NCBI GenBank assembly: GCA_934149405.1
Contig: CAKPEV010000002.1
Span: forward strand, 62,001 to 126,000
Reading direction: 5' to 3'
DNA: 64,000 nt
Source: an uncultured Clostridia bacterium
GTDB lineage: Bacteria > Bacillota > Clostridia > TANB77 > UBA1234
Each line of letters begins with the position of its first letter. Position 1 is the stretch's first letter. The notes beneath the pieces were generated by a model, which had not been told where the DNA came from, searched no databases, and saw nothing but the letters and a program-made list of their open reading frames with translations. Made by a program: the position numbers and the translations under genes. Of the stretch, positions 18,028 to 29,706 are shown piece by piece.

Positions 18028-20832
18028 TTGAATAAAAAAATCATCATTTCTATAATTACTATTTTGATGTTAGGATTGTGTAGCAATTCTTATGCCTTAA
18101 CTACACTACATGAAACTACAAATATCGAAAGAGTATCATCAGGAGTAATACTTAAAAATTTTAACAGACTTACTGAAAAAGGTTGGCTAAATATCAATAT
18201 GCTTGAAGTCAATCTAAATGATAAATATACGTCTGTCGGAATTTTGAATTCAGAAAATGGATTAAATACATTTCAAACAGTATTAGAAATGGCAAAAAAT
18301 AATGAAAGTATAGCGGCAATAAATGGAGATTTTTTTAGTGGAACATCTGTCAACGGCTACACTGTTGGGCTTTCTGTATCTGATGGAAAAATGTTGACAT
18401 CCACATACAATGGAAATGAAAATAAAAATGAATTTGCTTCTTTCGTACTAGATGAAAGTGGCAATACTTACATGGACTATTTTAAAAATATTATCACATT
18501 AAAATCAAATGACACGAATGAAATTTTATACGCAAAAGAATTTAACAAACCGTCATCAAATTATGATACTCGCCCAGCTATATATACAAGTGATTGGGGC
18601 GAAAAATCTATAGGTTCATTTTCATATTTACCAATAACAGAAATGGTAGTTGAAAACAACGTTGTAAAAGAAATACGATACAATCTTGAAGGAGTCGAAA
18701 TACCGAAAAATGGCTATGTGTTAGCAACAACCGGTGCTAATGCCGAATTTATAACCAACAATTTTAAAGTTGGTACAAAAGTAGATCTAGAAATAAATCT
18801 TGGAATTGATTTAGAAAAAATTCAAACAGCAATTTCAGGTGGAGCTATACTTGTGAAAAATGGAGAGATACCTGCCTTTTCTTCAAACATATCTGGAACT
18901 CATCCAAGAACAGCTATAGGACTTTCAAAAGATGGTAACACTCTATATTTAATAACTGTTGATGGTCGTCAGAAAAAAAGTATTGGAGTAACGCAAACAG
19001 AACTTGCAGAGCTACTAATAGAGAAAGGAATTTATACCGCGATCAATTTAGACGGTGGTGGTTCAACAACGATGGTTGCGCAAAAACTTGGAGATACTGC
19101 ACTTTCTATAATAAATTCACCAAGTTCAGGTACTCTTAGAAAAGTTACAAATGCGCTTGGAATTTTCAACGCAAGCAAAAAATCATCACTTTCTAACTTG
19201 ATAATTGAAATTCCTGAAGATAATGTATTTGCTGAATGTTCTATGGATTTAAAAGTAAAAGGATATGATAAATATTATAATCCTGTTGAAATTTCTATGG
19301 ACGATATTAAGTGGTCTACTTCAGGTGTATCAGGCAAAGTCGAAGATGGAAAATTAATCGCCGGTGCAGATGCAGGTACAATTACTCTAACTGCAAAGAA
19401 AGGAAAAATATCTGCCAGCGTAAATGTTGATATTTTAAGCTCGCCAAACGAAATAACCATATATCCAAAAAATTCTTACATACAAAAAAATGAAAATGTA
19501 AAATTTGATATAACGGCAAAAAATAAAAATGGTTATTACGCATCCATAAAAAATGAAGAATTAACATGGGAAGTAGTAAGTGGTGATGGAGAGTTTAAAG
19601 ACGGAAGATTCTACCCTTCAAGCGATGGAATAAACATTATTTCTGTTTCTCGCGGCAACGCTAAAGCCTATGCTGTTGTTGAGGTAGCCGGCACAAAGGA
19701 AGAAAAATATAATTTGTCAAAAAATCAAAATTATACCTTCGTATCTTATCCAAGTGAAGTTACTGGAAGTATTTCAAAATTAAATCAGGATTTCATACAA
19801 ATAAGTTATGATTTTTCTAAAACAGATAAAACGAGAGCAGCATATTTAAGATTTAATGAACCAATCACATTAAATGAAAATGCACTAGAAATCTCGTTAG
19901 ATGTGTTATCACCTAACACTATATCAGAATACATAAAACTAAAATTGGTTGATTCTAACGGCGAAACAAAGTTAGTAATGGCAAAAAGAGGGTTTGATGC
20001 TTCAGAAAAAGAAGAAACTTTAACAATTCCTCTAAATAATATTTCACTACCAGCCAAATTAACTGATATATATGTTGGGCAAGATACAAAAGACATTCTT
20101 TCAAATGATATAATAAATATAGGAAACTTAAAAGTTGTGTATAAAGTAGATTCGCTAAACACTGACATTGATGTTCCAAAAGATATAAAAGGTATTGATG
20201 TGGCAAATAAGCCATCTTCTCTATCGGGTGATAACATAACAAAATTAGCTGTACTAGATGAGTTTTCAACTGAAAAAACATTGCTTGACAGATTAAATAA
20301 TACAAAATTACAAAATTCAATAAACGAAAATGCGACATTCTTAATATTAACATCAAAAGATGGAAACACATCAAATCCTAACATAACAATACCAACATTA
20401 AAAAAAGACGCCTACAAATTTACAAGTTATGATAAATTTGATTTAATCACATTCGATGTTACAAATGGTGGAATTAGAACTACTGACTATAATCAATGGC
20501 TAAACATACAAAGTGATATAAGAAATTCTAAAAACAAAAACATTATAATCTTGATGAATGGTAGCCTAGATAATTTCACAGACGCTAGCGAAAGAAAATT
20601 ATTCATAGACGTTATGTGTCAATTGCGAAGAGATAATTCAAAAAATATTTTAATACTTAGCGATGGCGCATTCACAGATTATTCAATGGAACGTGGTATA
20701 AGATATCTAAGTATGAATTCTTCAAATTATGATAAACTTTCACCAATTGAAGTTGCACAAAACAGTGAATATCTGTTAATAACAATCGACAGCAATAATA
20801 ATCTAACATATGAGATTAAAAAAGTTTTCTAA
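18028..20832 (+). CDS. secreted phosphodiester glycosidase (NAGPA domain) with Ig-like modules
   Basis: 934 residues, starting at TTG 18028, 7 bp after AAAGGAGG; an upstream in-frame ATG inside ttcA has no ribosome site. Signal peptide about residues 1-25. Residues about 60-385 are the NAGPA/phosphodiester glycosidase domain: AINGDFFSG, GGAILVKNGE, THPRTAIGLS and the NLDGGGSTTM signature. Two Big_2-like Ig domains follow (about 395-560), then a beta-sandwich resembling a carbohydrate-binding module (about 575-700). The C-terminal domain (about 730-930) is phosphatase-like in outline (IIILMNGSLDNF, ILILSDGAF) but not identified. Expected outside the cell, trimming or cleaving glycan phosphodiesters. 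14 bp downstream of ttcA. Confidence 0.8.
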   Translation: MNKKIIISIITILMLGLCSNSYALTTLHETTNIERVSSGVILKNFNRLTEKGWLNINMLEVNLNDKYTSVGILNSENGLNTFQTVLEMAKNNESIAAINGDFFSGTSVNGYTVGLSVSDGKMLTSTYNGNENKNEFASFVLDESGNTYMDYFKNIITLKSNDTNEILYAKEFNKPSSNYDTRPAIYTSDWGEKSIGSFSYLPITEMVVENNVVKEIRYNLEGVEIPKNGYVLATTGANAEFITNNFKVGTKVDLEINLGIDLEKIQTAISGGAILVKNGEIPAFSSNISGTHPRTAIGLSKDGNTLYLITVDGRQKKSIGVTQTELAELLIEKGIYTAINLDGGGSTTMVAQKLGDTALSIINSPSSGTLRKVTNALGIFNASKKSSLSNLIIEIPEDNVFAECSMDLKVKGYDKYYNPVEISMDDIKWSTSGVSGKVEDGKLIAGADAGTITLTAKKGKISASVNVDILSSPNEITIYPKNSYIQKNENVKFDITAKNKNGYYASIKNEELTWEVVSGDGEFKDGRFYPSSDGINIISVSRGNAKAYAVVEVAGTKEEKYNLSKNQNYTFVSYPSEVTGSISKLNQDFIQISYDFSKTDKTRAAYLRFNEPITLNENALEISLDVLSPNTISEYIKLKLVDSNGETKLVMAKRGFDASEKEETLTIPLNNISLPAKLTDIYVGQDTKDILSNDIINIGNLKVVYKVDSLNTDIDVPKDIKGIDVANKPSSLSGDNITKLAVLDEFSTEKTLLDRLNNTKLQNSINENATFLILTSKDGNTSNPNITIPTLKKDAYKFTSYDKFDLITFDVTNGGIRTTDYNQWLNIQSDIRNSKNKNIIILMNGSLDNFTDASERKLFIDVMCQLRRDNSKNILILSDGAFTDYSMERGIRYLSMNSSNYDKLSPIEVAQNSEYLLITIDSNNNLTYEIKKVF

Positions 20833-20853
20833 AATATATTTACGTAAAGTTAA

Positions 20854-20884
20854 TGAGCCGTCCAGATTAGGAACGGCTCATCTT
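20854..20884. terminator. terminator between convergent genes
   Basis: TGAGCCGTCC / GGAACGGCTCA hairpin between the glycosidase gene (plus) and the phosphohexomutase gene (minus). Confidence 0.8.
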
Positions 20885-20885
20885 A

Positions 20886-22265
20886 TTATTTATTTAATTC
20901 TTTTTCTGATTGCTCTATATATTCTTTTATTTGATTTATAATCTCATCTCTTCTTAATTCAGAAGTAGCTTCAGATTTTATAGTTAAGTTTGGACCTGTG
21001 TTTGATGCTCTTATTAAGCCCCAACCATCTTCAAATACTACCCTTGCACCATCAATGTCAATTACTTTAACACCATTTTTAACATACTTTTCTTTAATCA
21101 TTTCTACAATTTTAAACTTTGTTTCATCAGTAACTTTAACTATGATTTCTGGAGTTCCATAATATTTATTAACTCCTTCTGACAATTCAGACATTTTCTT
21201 ATTTGTATTAGAAAGTATTTTTAAAAGTCTTGCACCTGCATACATTGCATCATCATATCCAAAATGTTCATCATTAAAATATACGTGACCTGCATACTCA
21301 GCAGTAAATAAAAGATTTTGCTTTCTTATTTCTGCTTTTATAAGTGAACTTCCAACTTTGCAAAATTCAGAAACACCACCTAATTTTATTCCCTCGTCAT
21401 ACAAACTTTGAGAACATTTTACATCCATAAGTACCTTTGAACCTGGATGTTTTGGCATCAAATCTCTCCATATAATTATTGCGAACTCGTCACCATAATA
21501 TATTTTTCCATTTTCATCAAAAGCAATAACTCTATCTGCATCACCATCAAAACCTAAGCCAACATCACATTTGTTATCTACTATAAACTTTTCAAACTCA
21601 AGCATATTTTTCTCTTGTGATGGGTCTGGATGATGTATTGGAAAATTTCCATCTGGCTCACAACATACTGGTAACACTTCTACGCCAAGTTTTCTAAATA
21701 ACTCTTCTGCAAAAAGAGAACCTGCACCGCTTCCACAATCTATTGCTACTTTTAATTTTCTATCTCCTAATTTAACTTTATTTAAAATGTCATTTATGTA
21801 TGCTTCTTTTAAAGATTTCTTTTCCACTATTCCTTTACTCTCAGAAATTATAAACTCTCCCTTGTCAATGAACTCTCTTAAAGCTTGAATTTCATCTCCG
21901 AAAATAGTATCGGTTCCAAGTCCACATATTTTAAAACCATTGTATTCCTTAGGATTGTGGCTTGCCGTCACCATTATTGATGGTTTGATTTTTAAATACT
22001 CACGAGCAAAGTATGTCATTGGTGTCACACAGATACCAATATCAGTTACATTCATGCCTGTTGATATAATACCTTCTATCAAAGCATTTGTTAAACTTTC
22101 AGATGTCAATCTAACATCATGGCCAACAATGATATTTTTTTCTCCTTCTTTACTCATTAAAGTAGCAAAACCTTTTCCTATTAAAGTTGCAACATTTTCA
22201 TCGATTTCTGTTGGTACCACGCCACGGATATCGTATGTTCTAAAAATGTTTTTGTTTATTCCCAT
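20886..22265 (-). CDS. manB: phosphomannomutase/phosphoglucomutase
   Basis: 459 residues, normal for the alpha-D-phosphohexomutase family, interconverting hexose-1- and hexose-6-phosphates for cell-surface glycan synthesis. Domain 1 has the N-terminal FRTYDIRG and the catalytic phosphoserine loop TASHNPKEYNG near residue 100; domain 2 has the metal loop DGDADR; domain 3 has the sugar loop EYAGH where many relatives have EMSGH; the C-terminus has the phosphate-binding RASNTGPNLT. The start ATG follows AGGAAG. No adjacent sugar-nucleotide genes are visible, so the mannose or glucose preference cannot be decided. Confidence 0.88.
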   Translation of the reverse strand: MGINKNIFRTYDIRGVVPTEIDENVATLIGKGFATLMSKEGEKNIIVGHDVRLTSESLTNALIEGIISTGMNVTDIGICVTPMTYFAREYLKIKPSIMVTASHNPKEYNGFKICGLGTDTIFGDEIQALREFIDKGEFIISESKGIVEKKSLKEAYINDILNKVKLGDRKLKVAIDCGSGAGSLFAEELFRKLGVEVLPVCCEPDGNFPIHHPDPSQEKNMLEFEKFIVDNKCDVGLGFDGDADRVIAFDENGKIYYGDEFAIIIWRDLMPKHPGSKVLMDVKCSQSLYDEGIKLGGVSEFCKVGSSLIKAEIRKQNLLFTAEYAGHVYFNDEHFGYDDAMYAGARLLKILSNTNKKMSELSEGVNKYYGTPEIIVKVTDETKFKIVEMIKEKYVKNGVKVIDIDGARVVFEDGWGLIRASNTGPNLTIKSEATSELRRDEIINQIKEYIEQSEKELNK

Positions 22266-22300
22266 AAAAATCTTCCTTTCTTTTGTACTTAAGTAAACAC

Positions 22301-22331
22301 AAGGCTAGACGTATATTATCTGTCTAGCCTT
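22301..22331 (-). terminator. terminator downstream of gyrB
   Basis: AAGGCTAGAC / GTCTAGCCTT stem with an 11-nt loop, placed after the gyrB stop in the minus direction. Confidence 0.8.
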
Positions 22332-22343
22332 ACTGTTACAATA

Positions 22344-24269
<1,926 letters not shown>

Positions 24270-24292
24270 TTAATTCCTTTCTTTTGTTTTCT

Positions 24293-24541
24293 TTAAAAAG
24301 TTCTCGTAGCACCAATCTGTTCTATTCTCCTTTTTAATGTGTTGGAAGATATAACAGAAAAATATTCCTGTGATTCACCTTTCTTTTCAACTAAAATAAC
24401 GGATTTTATATCGCTACTTTGATTTTTTAACATATTTAATATTCTTAAATTATTACGACTTTCTTTTAGCGTATCTACGTCAAAAATCGCAACAATATCA
24501 TTTATTTTTAACATTTCATCGTTTCCTATGTGAACGTACAA
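24293..24541 (-). CDS. remB: RemB-like extracellular matrix regulator (DUF370)
   Basis: 82 residues. The DUF370 family is recognised by MYVHIGNDEMLKINDIVAIFD near the start and the VILVEKKG and LKRRIEQ segments near the end. In Bacillus subtilis the homologous gene (yaaB/remB) sits in the same place between recF and gyrB, and its paralogue RemA is a DNA-binding activator of biofilm genes. The start is TTG 24541 after GGAGGGG. A 26-bp gap to gyrB suggests co-transcription. Confidence 0.88.
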   Translation of the reverse strand: MYVHIGNDEMLKINDIVAIFDVDTLKESRNNLRILNMLKNQSSDIKSVILVEKKGESQEYFSVISSNTLKRRIEQIGATRTF

Positions 24542-24574
24542 AAAAACCCCTCCATAAGAAAATTTAATATATAA

Positions 24575-25648
24575 TCATTCTTCTAAACTACCACTAGTTA
24601 TTTTATACAATTTCAAATTATTTGTCAAACATTCATGATTCATTACAACACCAACATCTGTACAAGTTATAAACACTTGGTAATCTTGAATTTTAGAAAA
24701 GATAAGCCTAATTCTTTCTAAATCCAATTCAGATGTAACATCATCTAAAAGTAAAACAGGATTCTCGCCTATTTGCTCTTTTAAAATTTCAAGTTCAGCA
24801 ATTTTCAATGATAAAATAGCTGTCCTATGTTGACCTTGCGATCCATAAACATTTAACATATTATCATTTATATAAATTTCAAAATCATCCCTATGGGCAC
24901 CGATACTAGTATATCCTTTATACAAATCAAATGTAAGATTTTTTTCTAATAAATTTAAAAATTTTTCTCTATCTTCAAATTTCGTTTTATAAACAATTTT
25001 TATATTTTCTCTTTCGTTTGTAACCCTCGGATGAATCATTAAAAGTTTTTCTTGTATTTTCTCTATATAATATTTCCTGTAATTAAAAATCTTCTCGTTT
25101 AAATCCGCCAATTGTTCGTTCCAAATATCTATAGTATCAACGTTTTTCGACTTAAGCAAAGCATTTCTTTGCTCCAAAACCTTATTATATTCAGATAACA
25201 CATGTACATAATTAGGTTTTAATTGACTAATTAAAATATCTAAGAATTTTCTTCTTAATGATGGCGATTGCTTTAATATGAGAATATCATCTGGCGAAAA
25301 AATAACTATATTCAGATTACCAATAAGTTCGCTACTTTTGTTTATTTTTATGCCATTTATTTTAACTATTTTTTTTTCAGATTTATTTAAAACTATTTCA
25401 ATCTCATTTTCTCTATTATTTTTTTCATATAAAATATCAATTTTAGAGCTATCTTTTCCAAATCGTATTAATTCTGAATCTTTATATGTTCTAAAAGACC
25501 TGCCTAGTGCAGAATAATATAGAGCCTCTAAAATATTTGTTTTTCCTTGAGCATTGTTGCCATAAAAAACATTTATATTTTCATTTAAATTTATTTCTTG
25601 CTTTTCATAATTTCTAAAGTTTTCTAAATAAATTTTCTTAATTACCAT
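24575..25648 (-). CDS. recF: DNA replication/repair protein RecF
   Basis: 357 residues. ABC-type SMC-like ATPase that loads RecA at gaps. Walker A is in FYGNNAQGKTNILEALYY near residue 30, the signature is YTSIGAHRDDFEI with GSQGQHRTAILSLKIAE, and Walker B is PVLLLDDVTSELD near the C-terminus. The start ATG has only a weak ribosome site (AAGGAT), perhaps because expression is kept low. The S4-domain gene (yaaA) normally found between dnaN and recF is absent; the 151-bp gap holds no ORF. Confidence 0.96.
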   Translation of the reverse strand: MVIKKIYLENFRNYEKQEINLNENINVFYGNNAQGKTNILEALYYSALGRSFRTYKDSELIRFGKDSSKIDILYEKNNRENEIEIVLNKSEKKIVKINGIKINKSSELIGNLNIVIFSPDDILILKQSPSLRRKFLDILISQLKPNYVHVLSEYNKVLEQRNALLKSKNVDTIDIWNEQLADLNEKIFNYRKYYIEKIQEKLLMIHPRVTNERENIKIVYKTKFEDREKFLNLLEKNLTFDLYKGYTSIGAHRDDFEIYINDNMLNVYGSQGQHRTAILSLKIAELEILKEQIGENPVLLLDDVTSELDLERIRLIFSKIQDYQVFITCTDVGVVMNHECLTNNLKLYKITSGSLEE

Positions 25649-25799
25649 ATCCTTATCCTTCGTTTGCTATAAGAATTTTTTTGCACGATTTTTAAATGTT
25701 AATTCTACTAATTGACAATTGAAAGTCTTCCTTCCGTATGTTACTAACAAAATTTACGTTTTTGTTAATTACTCAATTTTCATATTTCATTTTTGTTAA

Positions 25800-26915
25800 T
25801 TATTCTTTCAATCTAACAGGTAAAACCATGTAAGTAAATTTATCATCAGCTATTGGTCTTATTACACATGGCGAAATATTTGTACCGAAATCCATATATA
25901 TTTCTTCATCCTCGATTACTTTCAAAGCATCCAATAAATATTTAGGATTAAATCCTATTTCTAATTCTTTACCTTCAGTTTCTACAATAACTTCTTCCTT
26001 TGCATCACCAACTTGTGAAGTACAAGAAATTATAACACTTCCTAAACTTACAAACATTTTAATTGGATATTTCTTTTCTTTTTCGCTAGCTGTAATAGAG
26101 AAAATTGATGCTCTTTCAACAGCACCTTGAAGTGCAGATTTATTTACTTTAATTCTAGTCTCTCTATCCTCTGGTATAACATTATTATAGTTTAAAAATT
26201 CACCTTCCAATAATCTAGTTACTATTTTGCAATTTTTAAGTTCAAATAATGCTTGGTTCTTAGCTATACCTATATCAATAATTTCATCATTATCTTGTAA
26301 ATTTTTAATGATTTCATTTAAATATTTACCAGGAACAATTGCTGAAAAGTTTCCATCGTATGTCATCATAATTTTTCTAAGTGCTAATCTGAATCCGTCA
26401 ACTGCAACAACACACATATTATTATTTTTAATTTCAAACAAACAACCTGTAAAAATTGGTCTGTTCTCTTCTGCACTTACAGCAAATATTGTCTTTTTTA
26501 TCATATCTTTAAGCATTCTTTGTGAAATATGTACACTCTTTTCAATATTTACATTAGGTAATACAGGAAATTCCTCTGCATTCATAGTTGATAACTTATA
26601 TATAGAACCCTCACATTCAATAACTAACAAATTTTTTTCATTAACTGATATAGTAATAGAACTATTTGGTAACTTTCTTATAATCTCTCCAAACATTCTA
26701 CATTCAACAACTGTACTTCCTTCTTCTATAGCATCACAATTATCTAGAGTATATTCCATTCCTATCTCTAAATCGTTTGTTGTCATAATTAGTTGATTGT
26801 TTTTTAATGTAAGTAGTATTCCTTCTAATATTGGAGTTGTAGTTCTTCCTACGGAAGTACGACTTACAGCGTTTAAACCTAATAATAAATTTTCTTTTTC
26901 ACAAATAAATTTCAT
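25800..26915 (-). CDS. dnaN: DNA polymerase III beta subunit (sliding clamp)
   Basis: 371 residues, three clamp domains. MKFICEKENLLLGLNAVSRT opens the protein; LPNSSITI, SAEENRPIFTGCLF, AVDGFRLALR and the closing YMVLPVRL are typical. The start is taken at ATG 26915, which lies 6 bp after AAAGGATG; the ATG nine bases upstream would overlap that site. It is separated from dnaA by 465 bp that carry origin elements. Confidence 0.97.
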   Translation of the reverse strand: MKFICEKENLLLGLNAVSRTSVGRTTTPILEGILLTLKNNQLIMTTNDLEIGMEYTLDNCDAIEEGSTVVECRMFGEIIRKLPNSSITISVNEKNLLVIECEGSIYKLSTMNAEEFPVLPNVNIEKSVHISQRMLKDMIKKTIFAVSAEENRPIFTGCLFEIKNNNMCVVAVDGFRLALRKIMMTYDGNFSAIVPGKYLNEIIKNLQDNDEIIDIGIAKNQALFELKNCKIVTRLLEGEFLNYNNVIPEDRETRIKVNKSALQGAVERASIFSITASEKEKKYPIKMFVSLGSVIISCTSQVGDAKEEVIVETEGKELEIGFNPKYLLDALKVIEDEEIYMDFGTNISPCVIRPIADDKFTYMVLPVRLKE

Positions 26916-26927
26916 AAAAAGCATCCT

Positions 26928-27038
26928 TTCTTATTAATATTAAATAGATATAATTAGTAGTAGTAGTAGTAAGTATTGTTAGTTTGGTGGATAAGTACCT
27001 CAAAAGCTTGGTATCCGTAAGTTTTACTATGTGAATAA
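26928..27038 (+). other. putative oriC unwinding element: AT-rich stretch, DnaA-trios, DnaA boxes (dnaA-dnaN gap)
   Basis: Reading plus-strand left to right: an AT-rich stretch (26928-26954), five TAG triplets plus TAA (26955-26972), a near-consensus DnaA box GGTGGATAA (26986-26994, one mismatch), then a perfect TGTGAATAA box (27030-27038) and TGTGGAAAC. The order and strand match the Bacillus subtilis layout, in which DnaA bound at boxes extends along 3'-GAT triplets into the unwound region. The rest of the gap to 27380 holds no gene. Confidence 0.6.
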
Positions 27039-27380
27039 CTTGTGGAAACTTTCCACATTTTATCACATCGTTTCATGGTTTATTGACACAATTCGACTTA
27101 TTAACACCTTACTAACATCATTTCCACAATTGTTTGTTAGTAACTAATTTAATGCAGCCGTAAGAAGAGATTACGGTTTTTTGGAAATGATTCCAAAAAA
27201 AGTAATATTTAAAAACTTCTTACAAATAAGCTAATTTACATCTCACGAAAGTTATTAACAATTTTTAAAAATATGTTAGTAACTTTCCTCCTCTTTTGTA
27301 CTTCCCTAAGCTTTTCATAAGATATACAAATAAAATTTTAAGCATAAATTATGTTAAATACAGTTAAATAATTTCAAGAT

Positions 27381-28727
27381 TTATCCAAGAATAGTTTTTT
27401 TGATATTGTCTACTATCATTTTTGTATTTGGATTATTTTTCATAGCTGATTCTATCTTATTTATTGCATATATAACTGTAGTATGATCTCTTCCCCCAAA
27501 ACTCTTACCTATTTCAGCCAAAGGTTGGCCTGTTAGTTGTTTAGATAAGTACATTGCTATTTGTCTAGGAAAAGCAATATCATTTGAACGTCTTGAAATA
27601 TTAAATTCTTCTTTATCTATATTATAGTATTTTGCAACAGCCTCTTGTATATAGTCTATTGTTATAGCTTTTTCATGAGAATGTTGCAATTCTGAAATAC
27701 ATTGTTCTGCAAGTTGCATTGTAAGCGGTGCGTTAGTAAGTGATGCACGAGCAACCATTTTATTTAGAGTACCTTCCAACTCCCTGATGTTTGATTCAAT
27801 TCTAAAAGCAAGTGTAGATAAAATCTCATCATCTATCAAGATATTTTCTAACTCACTCTTCTTTCTCAAAATTGCATAACGTGTTTCATAATCTGGTTTG
27901 CTTATATCAGCAATAAGTCCCCATTCAAAACGAGAACGTAGTCTATCTTCAAGTGGATTTATATCCTTAGGTGGACGATCACTTGAAATAACAATTTGTT
28001 TTGAATTTTCATACAATTCATTAAATGTATGGAAAAATTCTTCCTGACTTCTCTCCTTATTAGATAAGAATTGAATATCGTCAATTAAAAGTAAGTCCAA
28101 ATTTCTGTACTTAGCTCTAAATTCTATATTTTTATTATTTTGAATAGCATTAATTAATTCATTTGTAAATTTTTCAGATGTTGTGTAAAGTATTTTTGCG
28201 TTTCTGTTTTGAGCCAATACGTAATTTCCGACAGCTTGCATCAAGTGAGTCTTTCCAAGACCTACCCCACCATATAAGAAAAGCGGATTATAAGCTTTTC
28301 CTGGATTTTCAGCTGTAGCTAAAGCAGCTGCATGTGCAAGCTCATTACTTTTACCAATAACAAAAGACTCAAATGTATATTTAGGATTTAGCAATCCTTC
28401 AGAGACGGCAGAAACATTAGAAATAATGTTTGGCTTAGCTGGAGTTTGAGTTTGAGGTTCTTCACTTCCAGCATCTTCCACAGCAATTTCTAATGTTATT
28501 TCGCTTGGGTCTTTACCAAGTACATCTGAAAAAGAAGCTACAATTAAATTAAGATATTCTGCTTCCAATTTTGCTTTATGAAAATCAGTTTTAACAAGCA
28601 AACAAACACTCGATTCATTTGCATAAGCAATCTCAATTGGTTTTATCCAAGAATTAAACCTAATGTTGGTTAACTCTTCTCTCATAAGCTCTTTAGCACG
28701 AGCTAAAACTTCTTCTTTCTGCAACAT
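27381..28727 (-). CDS. dnaA: chromosomal replication initiator DnaA
   Basis: 448 residues. Domain I (about 1-85), a short Pro/Gln-rich linker, domain III AAA+ with Walker A GGVGLGKTHLMQA near residue 155, Walker B LLLIDDIQFL and sensor motifs, then domain IV with the box-binding signature GRDHTTVIYAI. Binds DnaA boxes, opens oriC and autoregulates. The start ATG follows AGGAGGGG. Flanked on both sides by DnaA boxes. First gene of the minus-strand origin block. Confidence 0.99.
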   Translation of the reverse strand: MLQKEEVLARAKELMREELTNIRFNSWIKPIEIAYANESSVCLLVKTDFHKAKLEAEYLNLIVASFSDVLGKDPSEITLEIAVEDAGSEEPQTQTPAKPNIISNVSAVSEGLLNPKYTFESFVIGKSNELAHAAALATAENPGKAYNPLFLYGGVGLGKTHLMQAVGNYVLAQNRNAKILYTTSEKFTNELINAIQNNKNIEFRAKYRNLDLLLIDDIQFLSNKERSQEEFFHTFNELYENSKQIVISSDRPPKDINPLEDRLRSRFEWGLIADISKPDYETRYAILRKKSELENILIDDEILSTLAFRIESNIRELEGTLNKMVARASLTNAPLTMQLAEQCISELQHSHEKAITIDYIQEAVAKYYNIDKEEFNISRRSNDIAFPRQIAMYLSKQLTGQPLAEIGKSFGGRDHTTVIYAINKIESAMKNNPNTKMIVDNIKKTILG

Positions 28728-28777
28728 AAGCCCCTCCTATATGAGTTTTTAACAAAATTTACAAAGTTACTAACATT

Positions 28778-29047
28778 TTATACACAATTGTGAATAAAAT
28801 TGTTAGTAACTTTTGAAAAATCCTTGGAAAAGGCTATTTCCGAAGTAAAGAGCTAAATCAAAAAAATCTAAAAATTAAATCTTAGAGTTACAAGCTGTTC
28901 ACAAAAAAACCTTATTTCCTACATATTTTTCGAACGAACATAAATTCTTTGACACATATTAGTATTATGTGAATTAAACATAGTTTTAATTATGTGTAAT
29001 GTGTCTTTCAAGTATAATAATATCAATACTTTCAAGAGTTATCCACA
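28778..29047. other. putative oriC DnaA-box cluster (dnaA-rpmH gap)
   Basis: In the 695-bp gap 28728-29422 I see perfect boxes TTATACACA (28778-28786), TGTGAATAA (28789-28797, opposite orientation, forming a near palindrome) and TTATCCACA (29039-29047). One-mismatch copies such as TGTGAATTA occur between them. AT-rich DNA follows to the rpmH promoter. Gene direction diverges here, as expected at a replication origin. Confidence 0.7.
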
Positions 29048-29327
29048 TTATATATGTTTATAGCAATAAATGCAATAATTTATCGAAAAAAAGTGCAAAG
29101 CCCCACTTCCGTATGTCTATTAGTTATGCAAACATTGTTAACATAACTTTAAGAAAGTAAAAATAAATTAAAGCACGAAAGATAAGTTCACATAAATAGA
29201 AATGTTTGAAACAATATTTTTATATTCAAAAACAAAATATTGTAAAAATGAAAATTCATATACGATTGTAAAGTTAATTCTATTTCTAAAACTTGGAAAA
29301 TGAGAGAAAAATAAAGGAAAAAATAGG

Positions 29328-29357
29328 TTGACAAAAACACCATATATAAAGTATAAT
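29328..29357 (+). promoter_or_regulatory. rpmH promoter, sigma-A type
   Basis: TTGACA (29328-29333), 18-bp spacer, TATAAT (29352-29357): a consensus housekeeping promoter about 65 bp before rpmH. Confidence 0.85.
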
Positions 29358-29422
29358 ACTAGTGCATTATTGTTAAGTGAGAATGATTTAATAATAGATA
29401 TATTATTGTAGGAGGTGCAAAA

Positions 29423-29557
29423 ATGAAAAGAACATTCCAACCAAAAAATAAACAAGAAAAAAGAGAGCATGGATTCAGAGCTAGAATGAGTACAGCTGGC
29501 GGAAGAAAAGTATTAAAGAGAAGAATGGCTAAAGGAAGAAGTAAACTTTCAGCTTAA
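29423..29557 (+). CDS. rpmH: 50S ribosomal protein L34
   Basis: 44 residues, the normal size. Starts MKRTFQPKN and contains HGFRARM and [13 protein letters not shown], the L34 signature; strongly basic. The start ATG follows GGAGG. First gene of the plus-strand origin operon rpmH-rnpA-yidC-jag, under a consensus promoter. A hairpin behind it probably sets the L34 to RnpA ratio. Confidence 0.98.
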   Translation: MKRTFQPKNKQEKREHGFRARMSTAGGRKVLKRRMAKGRSKLSA

Positions 29558-29651
29558 TAGAGATACTTTTTACGAAGCAATATTTGTAGATTAATTTGTA
29601 TTAAAACTTAAGTAGAAACCGCTTTTGTATTTAAGTGTTAATACAAGAAAC

Positions 29652-29678
29652 AAGGGCCCATTATGTGGGCCTTTTTTC
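29652..29678 (+). terminator. hairpin between rpmH and rnpA (attenuating terminator)
   Basis: AAGGGCCC / GGGCC stem followed by TTTTTT. Placed 95 bp after rpmH, it would stop part of the transcripts so that L34 is made in excess over RnpA. Confidence 0.8.
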
Positions 29679-29706
29679 AAATTCAATAAAATATGAGGTG
29701 AAAATT

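Noticed and set aside
19806..20384. Long antisense ORF within the phosphodiester glycosidase gene (also 32598-33161 in mnmE, 54418-55011 in the amidoligase gene)
   Set aside because: No ribosome sites, low-complexity Ser/Leu/Phe composition expected from the reverse of AT-rich genes, and the sense genes are clear.
26955..26972. (TAG)n as a chance microsatellite
   Set aside because: Set aside because position, strand and adjoining DnaA boxes fit an origin element; the microsatellite view remains possible.
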